DNA of 64,000 bases from Clostridia bacterium (lineage in GTDB: Bacteria > Bacillota > Clostridia > Christensenellales > Borkfalkiaceae), in assembly GCA_017507005.1 (NCBI GenBank), contig JAFWBT010000026.1:42892-106891 (forward strand), in the 5' to 3' direction. This document shows positions 24,981-34,142 of this stretch, one piece after another; position 1 is the stretch's first letter, and each line of letters starts with the position of its first letter. Under the pieces are notes generated by a model. It saw only the letters and a program-made list of their open reading frames with translations, made no database searches and had not been told where the DNA came from. The translations under genes were made by a program, and so were the position numbers.

Positions 24981-25466
24981 ATGAACACTGAAAAGAAAAA
25001 ATGTATTTTTGCCGGCACGTTTGATCCGCCTACGCTGGGGCATAAGGCGCTGATAAAGGACTGCTTGCGGCTGTTTGACGAAGTGGTGGTGGCGATTATG
25101 GTCAATCCTGCGAAAGCACCCTATTTTACGGTGGAACAGCGCAAGGAAATGCTGGCGTTGACGGTACAAAACGAGCGTATGCGCGTAATCGATTTCGAGG
25201 GTACGGCGGCGGAATTACTGCAAAAAGAAAACACGAAATTTTACGTGCGTGGTATTCGCAACGGCATAGATTTAGACTATGAAAACGCTAATTTTTACGC
25301 GAGTAAAAAGCTCGATTCCGAGCTAGTGACGTTGTATTTACCCTGCCCGCAAGAATTGTTGCACGTTAGCTCGTCTATGGTGAAAAACAGCCTCAAATTT
25401 GGCACACCGATTGACGAATACGTAACCAAAGAAGTGAAAGAATATATCCAAAAAGTGAGAAAATAA
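24981..25466 (+). CDS. coaD: Phosphopantetheine adenylyltransferase
   Basis: Penultimate enzyme of coenzyme A synthesis, making dephospho-CoA from 4'-phosphopantetheine and ATP. The nucleotidyltransferase signature is AGTFDPPTLGHKALI. YVRGIRNGIDLDYE and the ISSTxVR-equivalent VSSSMVKN follow. The length of 161 residues is typical. AAGGAG lies just before the ATG. It follows rsmD after an 84-base repeat-bearing spacer. Confidence 0.95.
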   Translation: MNTEKKKCIFAGTFDPPTLGHKALIKDCLRLFDEVVVAIMVNPAKAPYFTVEQRKEMLALTVQNERMRVIDFEGTAAELLQKENTKFYVRGIRNGIDLDYENANFYASKKLDSELVTLYLPCPQELLHVSSSMVKNSLKFGTPIDEYVTKEVKEYIQKVRK

Positions 25467-25488
25467 ACGAAAGAAGAGGAGAAAAAGT

Positions 25489-26511
25489 ATGTTAGAAAAG
25501 CAATATTTTATTTCCGAACCCGAAGAATTTATAGCGGAATCTCCTTTAACGGCGGAGATGAAAGAGGTGAAAAAACACCGCGACCAAGAAATTCGCGACG
25601 CTATTTCGGGCAGAAGCGACAAAATGTTGATTATCGTAGGCCCTTGCTCCGCGCACGAGCCTGCGCCGACGCTTGAATACATTTCACGCCTTGGCAAGCT
25701 GAACGAAAGGGTGAAAGAAAAGCTCGTTATCGTGCCGCGTATTTACACGAACAAACCGCGTACGAAAGGCGTAGGATATAAGGGTATGTTTTTACAGCCC
25801 GATCCCGAGGGGGCGGCGGATATCGCAAGAGGGATTCGCAGTATCCGTTCCTTACATCTTGCGGCAATTAACGAATCGGGCTTGACGTCGGCGGACGAGA
25901 TGCTCTATCCCGAAAACACGGCGTACGTGGAAGACCTTTTGTCCTATCACGCCGTTGGCGCGCGTAGCGTAGAAGACCAGCTCCATCGCCAAGTAGCGAG
26001 TGGTATCGACGCGCCCGTTGGCTTGAAAAATCCTATGAGCGGTAACATTATCGCTCTCGTGAATTCGATTTTTGCGGCGCAGAGCCCGCAGATTTTCAAA
26101 TACAGAAACTATCAGGTTAGCTCGGACGGCAATCCGTACGCGCACGCGATTTTGCGTGGCGGTGTGGACGGCGCAGGTGCGGACGTACCGAATTTCCATT
26201 ATGAAACGGTGATGCAGCTAGAAGAAATGTATCGTGGCAGTAATCTTGAAAATCCTGCAATCGTAATCGACTGCAATCACTCTAATTCGGGCAAGCAATT
26301 CAAACAGCAAATCCGTATCGCCGAAGAAGTAATGCAAAATCGTCGCTTCGACGCCGATTTCAAGAAAATCGTAAAAGGCTTTATGATTGAGAGTTTTTTG
26401 GTCGAAGGCAGTCAAAAACACGACGAAGTATTCGGCAAATCCATCACCGACCCTTGTCTGGGGTGGGAGGATACGGAGAGGTTGTTGCTCGATCTCGCCG
26501 ACCAAGTGTAA
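25489..26511 (+). CDS. 3-deoxy-7-phosphoheptulonate synthase (class I)
   Basis: First step of the shikimate pathway, condensing PEP with erythrose 4-phosphate. It is the AroF/G/H-type class I enzyme: IIVGPCSAHEP, VPRIYTNKPRTKGVGYKGM, the GARSVEDQLHRQVASG block, VGLKNP, RGGVDGAG, IDCNHSNSGKQ and a C-terminal SITDPCLGWEDTE. The length is 340 residues. No separate regulatory domain is present; feedback would be by direct ligand binding. The ATG follows GAGGAG. pheA comes next after a 131-base spacer, so the two likely serve phenylalanine synthesis. Confidence 0.95.
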   Translation: MLEKQYFISEPEEFIAESPLTAEMKEVKKHRDQEIRDAISGRSDKMLIIVGPCSAHEPAPTLEYISRLGKLNERVKEKLVIVPRIYTNKPRTKGVGYKGMFLQPDPEGAADIARGIRSIRSLHLAAINESGLTSADEMLYPENTAYVEDLLSYHAVGARSVEDQLHRQVASGIDAPVGLKNPMSGNIIALVNSIFAAQSPQIFKYRNYQVSSDGNPYAHAILRGGVDGAGADVPNFHYETVMQLEEMYRGSNLENPAIVIDCNHSNSGKQFKQQIRIAEEVMQNRRFDADFKKIVKGFMIESFLVEGSQKHDEVFGKSITDPCLGWEDTERLLLDLADQV

Positions 26512-26577
26512 AACGGCGGATTTACGGCGCAATACCTTTACAAGAGGCAACCAAACGGCGGATTTACGGTGCAATGC
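26511..26577. repeat. Direct repeat between the DAHP synthase gene and pheA
   Basis: Two near-identical 25-base units at 26511-26535 and 26553-26577, 42 bases apart. Both begin AAACGGCGGATTTACGG and differ at two positions. The first starts in the DAHP synthase stop codon. They may be operator sites or a local duplication. Confidence 0.6.
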
Positions 26578-26642
26578 TTTGTCAGGCTTGCGTTTTGGCA
26601 TTTTTATTCAAATTGTAAAATTTTTACCAACAGAGGGTATAT

Positions 26643-27497
26643 ATGAAAATAGCATTTTTAGGGCCAGAGGGGAGCTATTCCCATTTGGCGGCAAAAGAAT
26701 TTTTAAAGACGGAGTCCACGGGCAAAAAATCCGTGAACGATTGGGATGAGTGTATTCCGTTCCGCAATTTCCCCGAAGTGCTGGCGGCGGTGTCGTGTGG
26801 CAGAGTGGACGCGGCGGCAGTGCCCATTGAAAACAGTCTGCAAGGCGGGGTGTTGCAAAATCTCGATTTGTTGCAAAGTTCCACCGATTTGTACGCAGTA
26901 AAAGAGGCGATTATTCGCGTTGACCATCGCTTAATTTATAAAAAGGGTGTTAAATTTTCCGAAATCGGCCGTGTGTATTCGCATCGTCAGGCGCTCGATC
27001 AGTGTGCGGGATTTTTAACGAAAGAAATGCCGTTCGCTTCCTTGCGCGAGGCGGAATCTACGGCGTTTGGCATTTCGCGCGCAATGGAAGACGATTCGGG
27101 AAAGAGCGCGGCTATCGCAGGCGCGCACGCGGAAAATTTGCGTTCGGGCTTTGTGATGAGCGAGGAAAGTATCTCTGACGAGAAAAATAATTTCACCCAT
27201 TTCTTACTCGTGAAAAAGGGCGAAGATAGCTTGCCGCAAACGAGCGAGAGAGTGTTCTTCTCCGCTGTTTGTCCGCATCGTCCGGGAAGTCTGCTTGCGC
27301 TCCTTGAAATTATTGCGAAATACGGCATTAATATGACCAAAATTGAGAGCCGTCCTGTGAAAAATAGCCCTGGTGATTATCGTTTCTTTATCGAGGCAGA
27401 TTGCAATCTTCGTTCTGCGCAGGTGCGAGAAATGTTAGAATCGATTAAAGAAAATACCTTGGAATGCAAGTTGCTCGGGGCATATAATCACAACTAA
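26643..27497 (+). CDS. pheA: Prephenate dehydratase
   Basis: Converts prephenate to phenylpyruvate. The catalytic PDT domain (1-180) has FLGPEGSYSHLAA, DAAAVPIENSLQGGV and the active-site NNFTHFLLV. An ACT domain (about 200-284) carries PHRPGSLLALL and KIESRPVKNSPGDYRFF, the phenylalanine-binding ESRP motif used for feedback inhibition. The length of 284 residues fits a monofunctional enzyme without chorismate mutase. A ribosome site is only weakly visible (ACAGAGGG) before the ATG. Confidence 0.96.
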   Translation: MKIAFLGPEGSYSHLAAKEFLKTESTGKKSVNDWDECIPFRNFPEVLAAVSCGRVDAAAVPIENSLQGGVLQNLDLLQSSTDLYAVKEAIIRVDHRLIYKKGVKFSEIGRVYSHRQALDQCAGFLTKEMPFASLREAESTAFGISRAMEDDSGKSAAIAGAHAENLRSGFVMSEESISDEKNNFTHFLLVKKGEDSLPQTSERVFFSAVCPHRPGSLLALLEIIAKYGINMTKIESRPVKNSPGDYRFFIEADCNLRSAQVREMLESIKENTLECKLLGAYNHN

Positions 27498-27521
27498 AAA
27501 CAGAGGGGGATATCCCCAAAA

Positions 27522-27564
27522 GGGCGTATTCATCTCGTACATGGTATGCCCGTTTTCTTCTTTT
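27522..27564 (+). terminator. Terminator after pheA containing a repeat copy (copy 4, inverted)
   Basis: GGGCGTA at 27522-27528 pairs with TATGCCC at 27545-27551 (one mismatch), followed by GTTTTCTTCTTTT. The reverse complement of 27529-27547 reads CATACCATGTACGAGATGAA, close to the repeat copy at 29770, so the repeat forms the loop of this hairpin. Confidence 0.6.
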
Positions 27565-27619
27565 GAAAGGAAGAATAGGCTGTGCGCTTCCCTTGTTTTA
27601 GGGAGCGAAAGGAGAATAA

Positions 27620-28396
27620 ATGAAAAAATTAGGTTTTGCTTTGGGGGCAGGTGGCGCGCGAGGTGTCGCGCATGTCGGTTTTTTACAAGCGATGGAAGAA
27701 GCGGGAATTGTGCCCGATTATATTACGGGCTGTTCGATGGGTTCGGTCGTGGGGGCGGCATACGCGGCAGGCGTATCCGTGGAAACGATGCGAAAAGCGA
27801 CGTGCAGCCTGCGTTGGTTTGATTTGATAGCGCCGACGAAAAAACGCGGCGGTTTGTTTGATACGTGGAAGATGCGTAGAATGTTGTCCCATTATCTCGG
27901 CGACGTGACGTTTGACGAGCTGAAAATCCCGTATCATTGCATTGCCGTGGATATGATAACGCAGAGTGTTGTCGAATTTTCCGAAGGCAGCGTTTTGGAC
28001 GCGGTGGTGGCTTCGTCCTCTATTCCGTCGTTGTTTCGTCCTACGGAAAAGGACGGGAAAAGATTGATTGACGGCGGCATATTAGAGCGCGTGCCTTTTG
28101 AACAAGTGAAAAAAATGGGCGCGGACGTCGTGGTTGCCGTGGACGTTTTGGGTTGGAGAGAGTGCAAAGAAGAAATGCCGGGCACGATAGGCGTATTGCT
28201 GGAAATGCTCGACATTATGGACAATCACCGCACCCGCCGTCGGCATAAGGAAAACGAAGATATTATTGATTTTTGGTTAGAACCCGAGCTTGGGGATATG
28301 AGCCAGTATTCTTTCAAGAAATTTGATTTTGCCTATGAAAAGGGATACGAGCTGGGCAAGGCGAACGCTGAAAAAATAAAAGCGGCATTACAATAA
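27620..28396 (+). CDS. Patatin-like phospholipase family protein
   Basis: Serine acyl hydrolase of the patatin/RssA type. The oxyanion glycine motif is GAGGARGVAHVGF, the nucleophile elbow is GCSMGS (Ser near residue 40), and the catalytic aspartate lies in LIDGGILERVP. No signal peptide is present, so it acts in the cytoplasm or at the inner membrane face. The length of 258 residues is normal for the bacterial NTE/RssA group. GGAG lies before the ATG. The natural substrate is unknown. Confidence 0.92.
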   Translation: MKKLGFALGAGGARGVAHVGFLQAMEEAGIVPDYITGCSMGSVVGAAYAAGVSVETMRKATCSLRWFDLIAPTKKRGGLFDTWKMRRMLSHYLGDVTFDELKIPYHCIAVDMITQSVVEFSEGSVLDAVVASSSIPSLFRPTEKDGKRLIDGGILERVPFEQVKKMGADVVVAVDVLGWRECKEEMPGTIGVLLEMLDIMDNHRTRRRHKENEDIIDFWLEPELGDMSQYSFKKFDFAYEKGYELGKANAEKIKAALQ

Positions 28397-28454
28397 ACGA
28401 AAAACGCAAAGTTAAACGAATGTGCCGTAAAAATTGCGGCAAAAGAGAACGGAT

Positions 28455-29762
28455 ATGGATTTATTTGATTTTAACAAAACGGAAGAAAACGCAAGACCGC
28501 TCGCCGAGCGTATGCGCGCGAATTCCTTAGAGGAATTTATCGGGCAAAAGCATATCGTTGCGGAAGGCTCGTTGTTGCGCCGCGCCATCGCGACTGATCG
28601 TTTGGGCAGCTGTATTTTTTGGGGCCCTCCGGGATGTGGAAAAACGACGCTCGCGAATATCGTTGCGCTGACGACGAACGGAGAATTTATAAAATTGAAC
28701 GCCGTTAACGCAGGGGTGGCAGACGTAAAAAAAGCCGTCGAAACGGCGCGTGAAAACCTGCGTTTGTACGGTAAGCGCACCTATCTTTTGCTGGACGAGT
28801 GTCATCGTTTTAATAAGACGCAGAGCGATTCGTTGTTGCCTGCAATCGAGCAGGGTACGATTATTTTTATTGGCTCGACGACGGAAAATCCCTACGCTTC
28901 GATGACGGCGGCTATCGTATCGCGCTGTCGGGTGTTTGAATTTAAACATCTCACCAACGAGGATATTGAAGGGGCGTTGTACGCGGCGCTGAAAAACCGC
29001 CATAAAGGGCTGGGGAAACAGAAGATTGCGGCGGATGAGGACGCGATAAAACATATAGCGAATATGGCGGGCGGCGATTTGCGTTCGGCGTATAACGCTT
29101 TGGAGCTGGCGGCGTTGACGACGGTGCCCGACAGCGAAGGGAACGTGCGTATTACGCTTGCGGACGCCGAACAATCTATTCAAAGAAAAGCGCTCTCGTA
29201 TAACGAGGATTCCTATTACGATTTCCTTTCGGCGTTTTGTAAATCCCTGCGCGGCAGTGACGCGAACGCGGCGCTGTATTACGCAATGCGTTTAATCGAG
29301 GGCGGTTGCGATCCTATGCTGGTGGCGCGGCGGCTTGTTGTGCACTCGGCGGAGGACGTTGGTATGGCAGACCCTCGCGCGTTACAAATTGCCACGTCGG
29401 CAATGTACGCGTTAGAAAAAATAGGCTATCCCGAAGCGCGTATTCCCTTGTCGGAGGCGATTATATACGTCTGCGAGGCGGAAAAGAGTAATTCCGTCGT
29501 AGAGGCAATGTATGCGGCGATTGCGGACGCGCGTGAAACGCGTGACGATAACATACCGTCCTATCTCAAAGACAATAGCTATGGCAGTAAAGAGGATAAA
29601 AACAATTCCAAAGCGTATAAATATCCGCACAATTACGGCGGCTACGTCGAACAGCAGTATTTGCCCGATTCTTTAAAGGACAAGGTGTACTACGTGCCGA
29701 ACGACCGCGGGTATGAAAACGAAGTGAAAGAGATACGTAAAAGAAAGGGTAAGAAAAGCTAA
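28455..29762 (+). CDS. rarA: Replication-associated recombination protein A
   Basis: RarA/MgsA AAA+ ATPase that acts at stalled replication forks with SSB. The opening PLAERMRANSLEEFIGQKH is typical, Walker A is WGPPGCGKTTL, Walker B is LLLDECHRF, and the sensor regions are IGSTTENPY and the arginine finger segment SRCRVFEF. The C-terminal half contains RRLVVHSAEDVGMADP and the tetramerisation domain. The ATG at 28455 is preferred over TTG 28434, giving 435 residues, the normal length. It begins 58 bases after the patatin gene. Confidence 0.95.
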   Translation: MDLFDFNKTEENARPLAERMRANSLEEFIGQKHIVAEGSLLRRAIATDRLGSCIFWGPPGCGKTTLANIVALTTNGEFIKLNAVNAGVADVKKAVETARENLRLYGKRTYLLLDECHRFNKTQSDSLLPAIEQGTIIFIGSTTENPYASMTAAIVSRCRVFEFKHLTNEDIEGALYAALKNRHKGLGKQKIAADEDAIKHIANMAGGDLRSAYNALELAALTTVPDSEGNVRITLADAEQSIQRKALSYNEDSYYDFLSAFCKSLRGSDANAALYYAMRLIEGGCDPMLVARRLVVHSAEDVGMADPRALQIATSAMYALEKIGYPEARIPLSEAIIYVCEAEKSNSVVEAMYAAIADARETRDDNIPSYLKDNSYGSKEDKNNSKAYKYPHNYGGYVEQQYLPDSLKDKVYYVPNDRGYENEVKEIRKRKGKKS

Positions 29763-29771
29763 AACGAGCAT

Positions 29772-29820
29772 ACCATGTACGCGTTGAAATAATAAAGAAC
29801 GCATCCATGTACGAGTTTAA
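29772..29820 (+). repeat. Interspersed short repeat, copy 5, with a partial second unit
   Basis: ACCATGTACGCGTTGAA at 29772-29788, followed by a degenerate unit CCATGTACGAGTTTAA at 29805-29820. GCGTT (29781-29785) and AACGC (29799-29803) can pair, giving a hairpin. It lies between rarA and nrdR. Confidence 0.8.
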
Positions 29821-29844
29821 CGAGAAGATAAGGAGTAGATAGAT

Positions 29845-30327
29845 ATGAAGTGTTTGTATTGTGATTGCACGGACAGCAAGGTGGTGGATTCGCGTTCGGC
29901 GGACGACGATAGAACGATAAGACGCCGTCGGGAGTGTACGGGCTGCGGCAGACGTTTTACGACGTATGAAACGATAGAAGTAACCCCCGTGTTGGTGGTG
30001 AAAAATAACGGTACGCGTCAATCGTACAACGCGGAAAAAATCCGCAACGGCATTATCAAATCGTGTGAAAAACGTCCCGTACCTATGTCGGTAATTGATG
30101 ATATGGTGGCGGATATTTCCAAGCAAGTGTATAACAGTATGGAAAGCGAAGTCACGACGAAAGCCATAGGAGAAATGGTGATGGAACGCCTGAAAAAGGT
30201 GGACGAAGTATCGTACGTCCGTTACGCGTCCGTCTACCGTTCGTTTAAAGACCTTTCCTCGTTTATGTCCGAATTAAAACAAATGATGAAAGCGGACAAA
30301 GCCGAGAAAAAGAACGGCAATAATTAA
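29845..30327 (+). CDS. nrdR: Transcriptional repressor NrdR
   Basis: Represses ribonucleotide reductase genes when (d)ATP binds. The N-terminal zinc ribbon is CLYC...CTGC with the linker DSRSADDDRTIRRRREC and GRRFTTYE. The ATP-cone domain (about residues 47-137) starts VVKNNGTRQSYNAEKI. The 160-residue length matches the family. AAGGAG precedes the ATG. No ribonucleotide reductase gene or NrdR box is visible in this window. Confidence 0.97.
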   Translation: MKCLYCDCTDSKVVDSRSADDDRTIRRRRECTGCGRRFTTYETIEVTPVLVVKNNGTRQSYNAEKIRNGIIKSCEKRPVPMSVIDDMVADISKQVYNSMESEVTTKAIGEMVMERLKKVDEVSYVRYASVYRSFKDLSSFMSELKQMMKADKAEKKNGNN

Positions 30328-30370
30328 GATTTTGGCGAGATAGAATAAATAAAAACGTATGGAGAAAGTT

Positions 30371-31423
30371 ATGAAACAGACGAAACGCGTTTTGGTTGGC
30401 GGCGTAGCAGTCGGCGGCGGAGAACGGATAAAGATACAATCGATGACGACGACGAAAACGGCGGACGTGGAAAAGACGGTGGCGCAAATCACCGCGCTGG
30501 AAAACGCAGGCTGTGAAATCGTGCGCGTAGCGGTGGCGGACGAGGCGGATGCGTTGGCGATAAAAGCGGTCGTGTCCAAAATAAGAACGCCGCTCGTTGC
30601 CGATATCCATTTCTCGCCAAAGCTCGCCGTTATGGCGATAGAAAACGGCGCGAATAAAGTGCGTATCAATCCCGGTAATATCGGCGGCGAACAGGAAATA
30701 AAATACGTTGCGGATTGTATCAAGGCGCACGGGATTCCCGTTCGCGTCGGCTCGAACACGGGCAGTATTGAAAAGACGTTTTTGGAAAAGTACGGCAGGA
30801 GCGAACGCGCCTTGGTAGAGAGTGCGCTTTATAACGTCGGGATTTTGGAAAAATTCGGCGTGCGCGATATCGTTATTTCGGTAAAGGCGTCGGACGTACC
30901 GCTCACCGTGCGCGCGTATACGTTGCTTTCAGAGCAGACGGACTATCCTTTGCACCTTGGCGTAACGGAGGCAGGCACGATAGAGGCAGGCATTGTAAAG
31001 AGCGCCGTAGGGATAGGCAGTCTTTTATTAAACGGTATCGGGGACACTATTCGCGTGTCGTTGACGGACGATCCCGTGCGCGAAGTATACGCGGCGCAAA
31101 ATATCCTGCGCGCCTGCGGTATGGACGAGGAATTCGTCGAAGTGGTATCCTGCCCGACGTGCGGTCGCTGTACGTGGGAGAGTATGACGCTCGCGAATAA
31201 AGTGACGGAATTCGTGCGTCCGTATAAAAAACGCGCGAAAATCGCCGTAATGGGCTGTGTGGTAAACGGCCCGGGCGAGGCAAAGGACGCGGATTTGGGA
31301 ATAGCCGGCGGCAACGGTTTTTGTATGCTCTTTAAAAAAGGTGAAGTGTATAAAAAGGTGACCGCAAAAGATGCAGAAGAGGAATTTTTGAAGGAAATAA
31401 GGTTGTTGTTAGATGGCGAATAA
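30371..31423 (+). CDS. ispG: 4-hydroxy-3-methylbut-2-enyl diphosphate synthase
   Basis: [4Fe-4S] enzyme of the MEP isoprenoid pathway. The TIM-barrel half starts VGGVAVGGGERIKIQSMTTT in two blocks, with VADIHFSPKLA and NIGG. The cluster-binding half has SCPTCGRC and the third cysteine in MGCVVNGPGEAKDADLG. The ATG at 30371 is chosen over 30359 because GGAGA lies at 30361-30365. It gives 350 residues. The frame overlaps the next gene by 11 bases. It heads the conserved ispG-polC-rimP-nusA-infB order. Confidence 0.97.
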   Translation: MKQTKRVLVGGVAVGGGERIKIQSMTTTKTADVEKTVAQITALENAGCEIVRVAVADEADALAIKAVVSKIRTPLVADIHFSPKLAVMAIENGANKVRINPGNIGGEQEIKYVADCIKAHGIPVRVGSNTGSIEKTFLEKYGRSERALVESALYNVGILEKFGVRDIVISVKASDVPLTVRAYTLLSEQTDYPLHLGVTEAGTIEAGIVKSAVGIGSLLLNGIGDTIRVSLTDDPVREVYAAQNILRACGMDEEFVEVVSCPTCGRCTWESMTLANKVTEFVRPYKKRAKIAVMGCVVNGPGEAKDADLGIAGGNGFCMLFKKGEVYKKVTAKDAEEEFLKEIRLLLDGE

Positions 31424-32984
31424 ATTAGAACAGTACTTAGAAGAAATCCGTGGCGCGGACGGCTTAAAAAACGCGATTTTGTGCGGTATTTCCGTTCGTA
31501 AACGCGATCAGGCGGCGGAATTTTTCCTCGTCACGGATAAAACGTATACGTCGATAGAGGAAACGCGCGCAAGGGAAATCACGCAAAAATATCTCCCCGA
31601 CGGCTTTACGGCGTACGTGCGTATCGTCAAGCGTGTGCCTGATGAAAAGATAGTAAGAGAGAAAATATTAGAATATATTCGCAGTACGTTTCCTGCGGCT
31701 GCGGCGTTTTTGGAAGAGGAACATATCCACGTGGAAATGCTGGGTAGCGGCGCGAATTTTTACGTCGATATCGCCTCGGGTGAGCAATCGCTGTTTTCTT
31801 CGGGAAAAATACTCGACGAGGTAAGCAGGTATTTGTCGAGCGTGTATTGCGGCAGTTTTTACGGCAACGTTCGGCTGGTGGAAAAGACGCGCGACGAGAG
31901 CGTTTTAGACGAGTTTCCCGAGGTGGAAGAGAACGAGGACGCGCCCGTGGAAATTCGGCGTTTCCCTATCTGTGATTACGAAAAAATCGACGGCGTGGAC
32001 GAACCGCAAAAAACGGCGGTGTATATGGCGGACGCGCTGAACGTAGACGGCACGTATTCCATTTGCGGTACGGTGACGTATATCGAAGAAATCGAATACA
32101 CCAAACACAACGAAAAAACGGGCGAGGACGTAAAGAAAACACGTTTCTCTATTACGCTCACCGACGAAACGTTTTCTATGCGTATGACCTATTTCCCCAA
32201 GAAAGCGACGGTGGATAAGGTGCGCGAGATTAAGACGGGTGATAAGATTGTCGTGACGGGCAGTAACGAAGAATTTAAAGGCTCGAAATCGTTTAAGGCG
32301 GCGAAAATCAATTTCGGCGCGCCGCCCGAGGGCTTTACGCCCGAGGCGAGAAAGGGCAAGCCCGTACCCAAGGCATACCACACGGTATTCCCCGAAGAAT
32401 ACGTCGATTATACGCAGGCAGGGCTGTTTGACAACCTCAACAAGCCTGAGGATTTGAAAAAAGGCACGTTCGTCGTGTTCGACTTGGAAACGACGGGCTT
32501 GAATAACAATCCCGCGATGGGTAGGATGGACAAGATTATCGAAATCGGCGCGGTGAAAATCGTCGGCGGTGAGATGCGGGAAAAATTCTCCTCGTTTATC
32601 GCCTGCAAAGAACGTCTTTCGCCTGAAATTATCGATTTGACGGGTATTCACGACGAGGATTTGTACGGCGCGCCCGAGGTGGATAAGGTGTTGGCGGACT
32701 TCTTTAAATTTGCCGACGGGGCAATTCTCGTTGGGCATAACGTCGGCTTTGACTACCGTTTCGTGCATTATTACGGCGAGCAAAACGGCTATATGTTCGA
32801 TCATAAACAAATGGACACTTTACATTTAGCGCAAGAGGTGTTGCGCGGACTTTTGCCTAATTACAAACTCAATTCCGTAGCTGATTATTACGGTTTTACG
32901 TTTAATCATCATCGCGCGTTCGACGACGCGTGCGTTACGGCGAAAGTATTTATTGAGCTAGTAAAGGCGAAAGGGCATTTATAA
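31413..32984 (+). CDS. PolC-like protein reduced to N-terminal, OB and 3'-5' exonuclease domains
   Basis: The gene sits exactly where polC is expected but is only 523 residues, not about 1,400. Residues 1-165 resemble a PolC-type N-terminal region. Residues about 205-305 form an OB-like domain (CGTVTYIEEIEYTKHNEK, then ITLTDETFSMRMTYF). Residues about 345-520 are a DEDDh exonuclease with FVVFDLETTGL (Exo I), GHNVGFDYRF (Exo II) and HHRAFDDACVTA (Exo III). The PHP and polymerase modules are absent and a clean stop is present. It could serve as a stand-alone proofreading or repair exonuclease. No polymerase sequence was recognised in the next 3 kb. Confidence 0.8.
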   Translation: MANKLEQYLEEIRGADGLKNAILCGISVRKRDQAAEFFLVTDKTYTSIEETRAREITQKYLPDGFTAYVRIVKRVPDEKIVREKILEYIRSTFPAAAAFLEEEHIHVEMLGSGANFYVDIASGEQSLFSSGKILDEVSRYLSSVYCGSFYGNVRLVEKTRDESVLDEFPEVEENEDAPVEIRRFPICDYEKIDGVDEPQKTAVYMADALNVDGTYSICGTVTYIEEIEYTKHNEKTGEDVKKTRFSITLTDETFSMRMTYFPKKATVDKVREIKTGDKIVVTGSNEEFKGSKSFKAAKINFGAPPEGFTPEARKGKPVPKAYHTVFPEEYVDYTQAGLFDNLNKPEDLKKGTFVVFDLETTGLNNNPAMGRMDKIIEIGAVKIVGGEMREKFSSFIACKERLSPEIIDLTGIHDEDLYGAPEVDKVLADFFKFADGAILVGHNVGFDYRFVHYYGEQNGYMFDHKQMDTLHLAQEVLRGLLPNYKLNSVADYYGFTFNHHRAFDDACVTAKVFIELVKAKGHL

Positions 32985-33018
32985 GAATACGCCGATAACG
33001 GCGAAAAGGGGCAAAGAT

Positions 33019-34131
33019 ATGCAGGGCAGACGGACGAAAGTGTATTTAGAAAGGCTTGTAAAAGAAAAGAAAATCCCGTATATGGATATTCTCGTGCAAA
33101 GGGAACACGAACCCATATTGCGCCATTTTATTTCGCTGAACGGGCAGGCGACGGGCAAGGAACGGTTGTTTTTATATTCCGCGACTAAACCGATGACGGT
33201 GGCGTGCGCGTTGTCGCTGATAGAGGAAGGTCGGCTGTCGCTGGACGACGAAGTGTCGAAATATCTGCCTGCGTATGCGAATACGTTTTTAGAGGGCGGC
33301 GCGCCTACGAAAAATAAAATGACCGTGCGGCATCTTTTTACGATGTCGGGTGGGCTTTCTTATAACGTCAATACTCCTGCGGTGCAAAAGCTGTTGAAAG
33401 AAACGGACGGCAAAGCGGATACCGTGTCCCTCGTGCAGGCGTTCGTGAAAGAGCCTTTGCTCTTTGAACCGGGCGAGCGTTTTGAATATAGCCTTTGTCA
33501 CGACGTCTTGGCGGCGGTGGTGGAAGTGGTGGCGAAAAAACGCTTTTCGGAAGTGATGCAAGAGCGTGTATTCTCGCCCCTGGGTATGTCGAATACGGGT
33601 TTTCACACGCAAAACGACGCTCCGATGGAACGGCAATATTTGGCGGATAAATCGGGTAAAATCGTCGAAATAGAATGTGAAAATTTCTTGGTGCTGAGTG
33701 AAACTTACGACAGCGGCGGCGCAGGCGCAATCGGTTGCGTGGAGGATTATGCGAAATTTGCCGATGCAATGGCTTGCGGCGGTGTTGGCGCAAACGGCGC
33801 GAGGATTTTGAAGGAAGAAACGGTGGCGCTTATGCGGAGCAACACGCAGGGCTCGGCAGGTGTGGAGAGTACGTTTACCTGCGTGCAAGGCGAAGTGTAC
33901 GGCTATGGGCTTGGCGTGCGGACGAGAAAATACGCGACGGATTGGGGCTTGCCCGTGGGCGAGTTCGGTTGGGATGGTGCGGCAGGTATGTATTTGCTGG
34001 CAGACCCCGAACATAAGATTTCAGTGGTGGTCGGTATGCACGTAAGAGGTTGGCCGTACGTTATAAACGGCGAGCACTTGCGGCTTACGCAATGCGCCTA
34101 TGAGGATATGAAGGAAGAAGGCTTACTGTAA
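33019..34131 (+). CDS. Beta-lactamase-fold serine hydrolase (class C/esterase type)
   Basis: Serine hydrolase of the beta-lactamase/penicillin-binding-like superfamily, more likely an esterase or peptidase than a resistance enzyme. The nucleophile motif is S54-A-T-K57. The tyrosine motif is Y157-S-L, with Leu where Asn is usual. RHLFTMSGGL and FSPLGMSNTGF are family blocks. No signal peptide or membrane anchor is visible, so it seems cytoplasmic. The length is 370 residues. It starts 34 bases after the PolC-like gene, behind AAGGGGC. With the next gene it interrupts the conserved polC-rimP adjacency. Confidence 0.85.
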   Translation: MQGRRTKVYLERLVKEKKIPYMDILVQREHEPILRHFISLNGQATGKERLFLYSATKPMTVACALSLIEEGRLSLDDEVSKYLPAYANTFLEGGAPTKNKMTVRHLFTMSGGLSYNVNTPAVQKLLKETDGKADTVSLVQAFVKEPLLFEPGERFEYSLCHDVLAAVVEVVAKKRFSEVMQERVFSPLGMSNTGFHTQNDAPMERQYLADKSGKIVEIECENFLVLSETYDSGGAGAIGCVEDYAKFADAMACGGVGANGARILKEETVALMRSNTQGSAGVESTFTCVQGEVYGYGLGVRTRKYATDWGLPVGEFGWDGAAGMYLLADPEHKISVVVGMHVRGWPYVINGEHLRLTQCAYEDMKEEGLL

Positions 34132-34142
34132 AGGAAAAATTG

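Noticed and set aside
27648-27657. GGGGGCAGGT in the patatin gene
   Set aside because: Encodes the conserved GAGG oxyanion motif, so the similarity to the repeat is explained by protein function.
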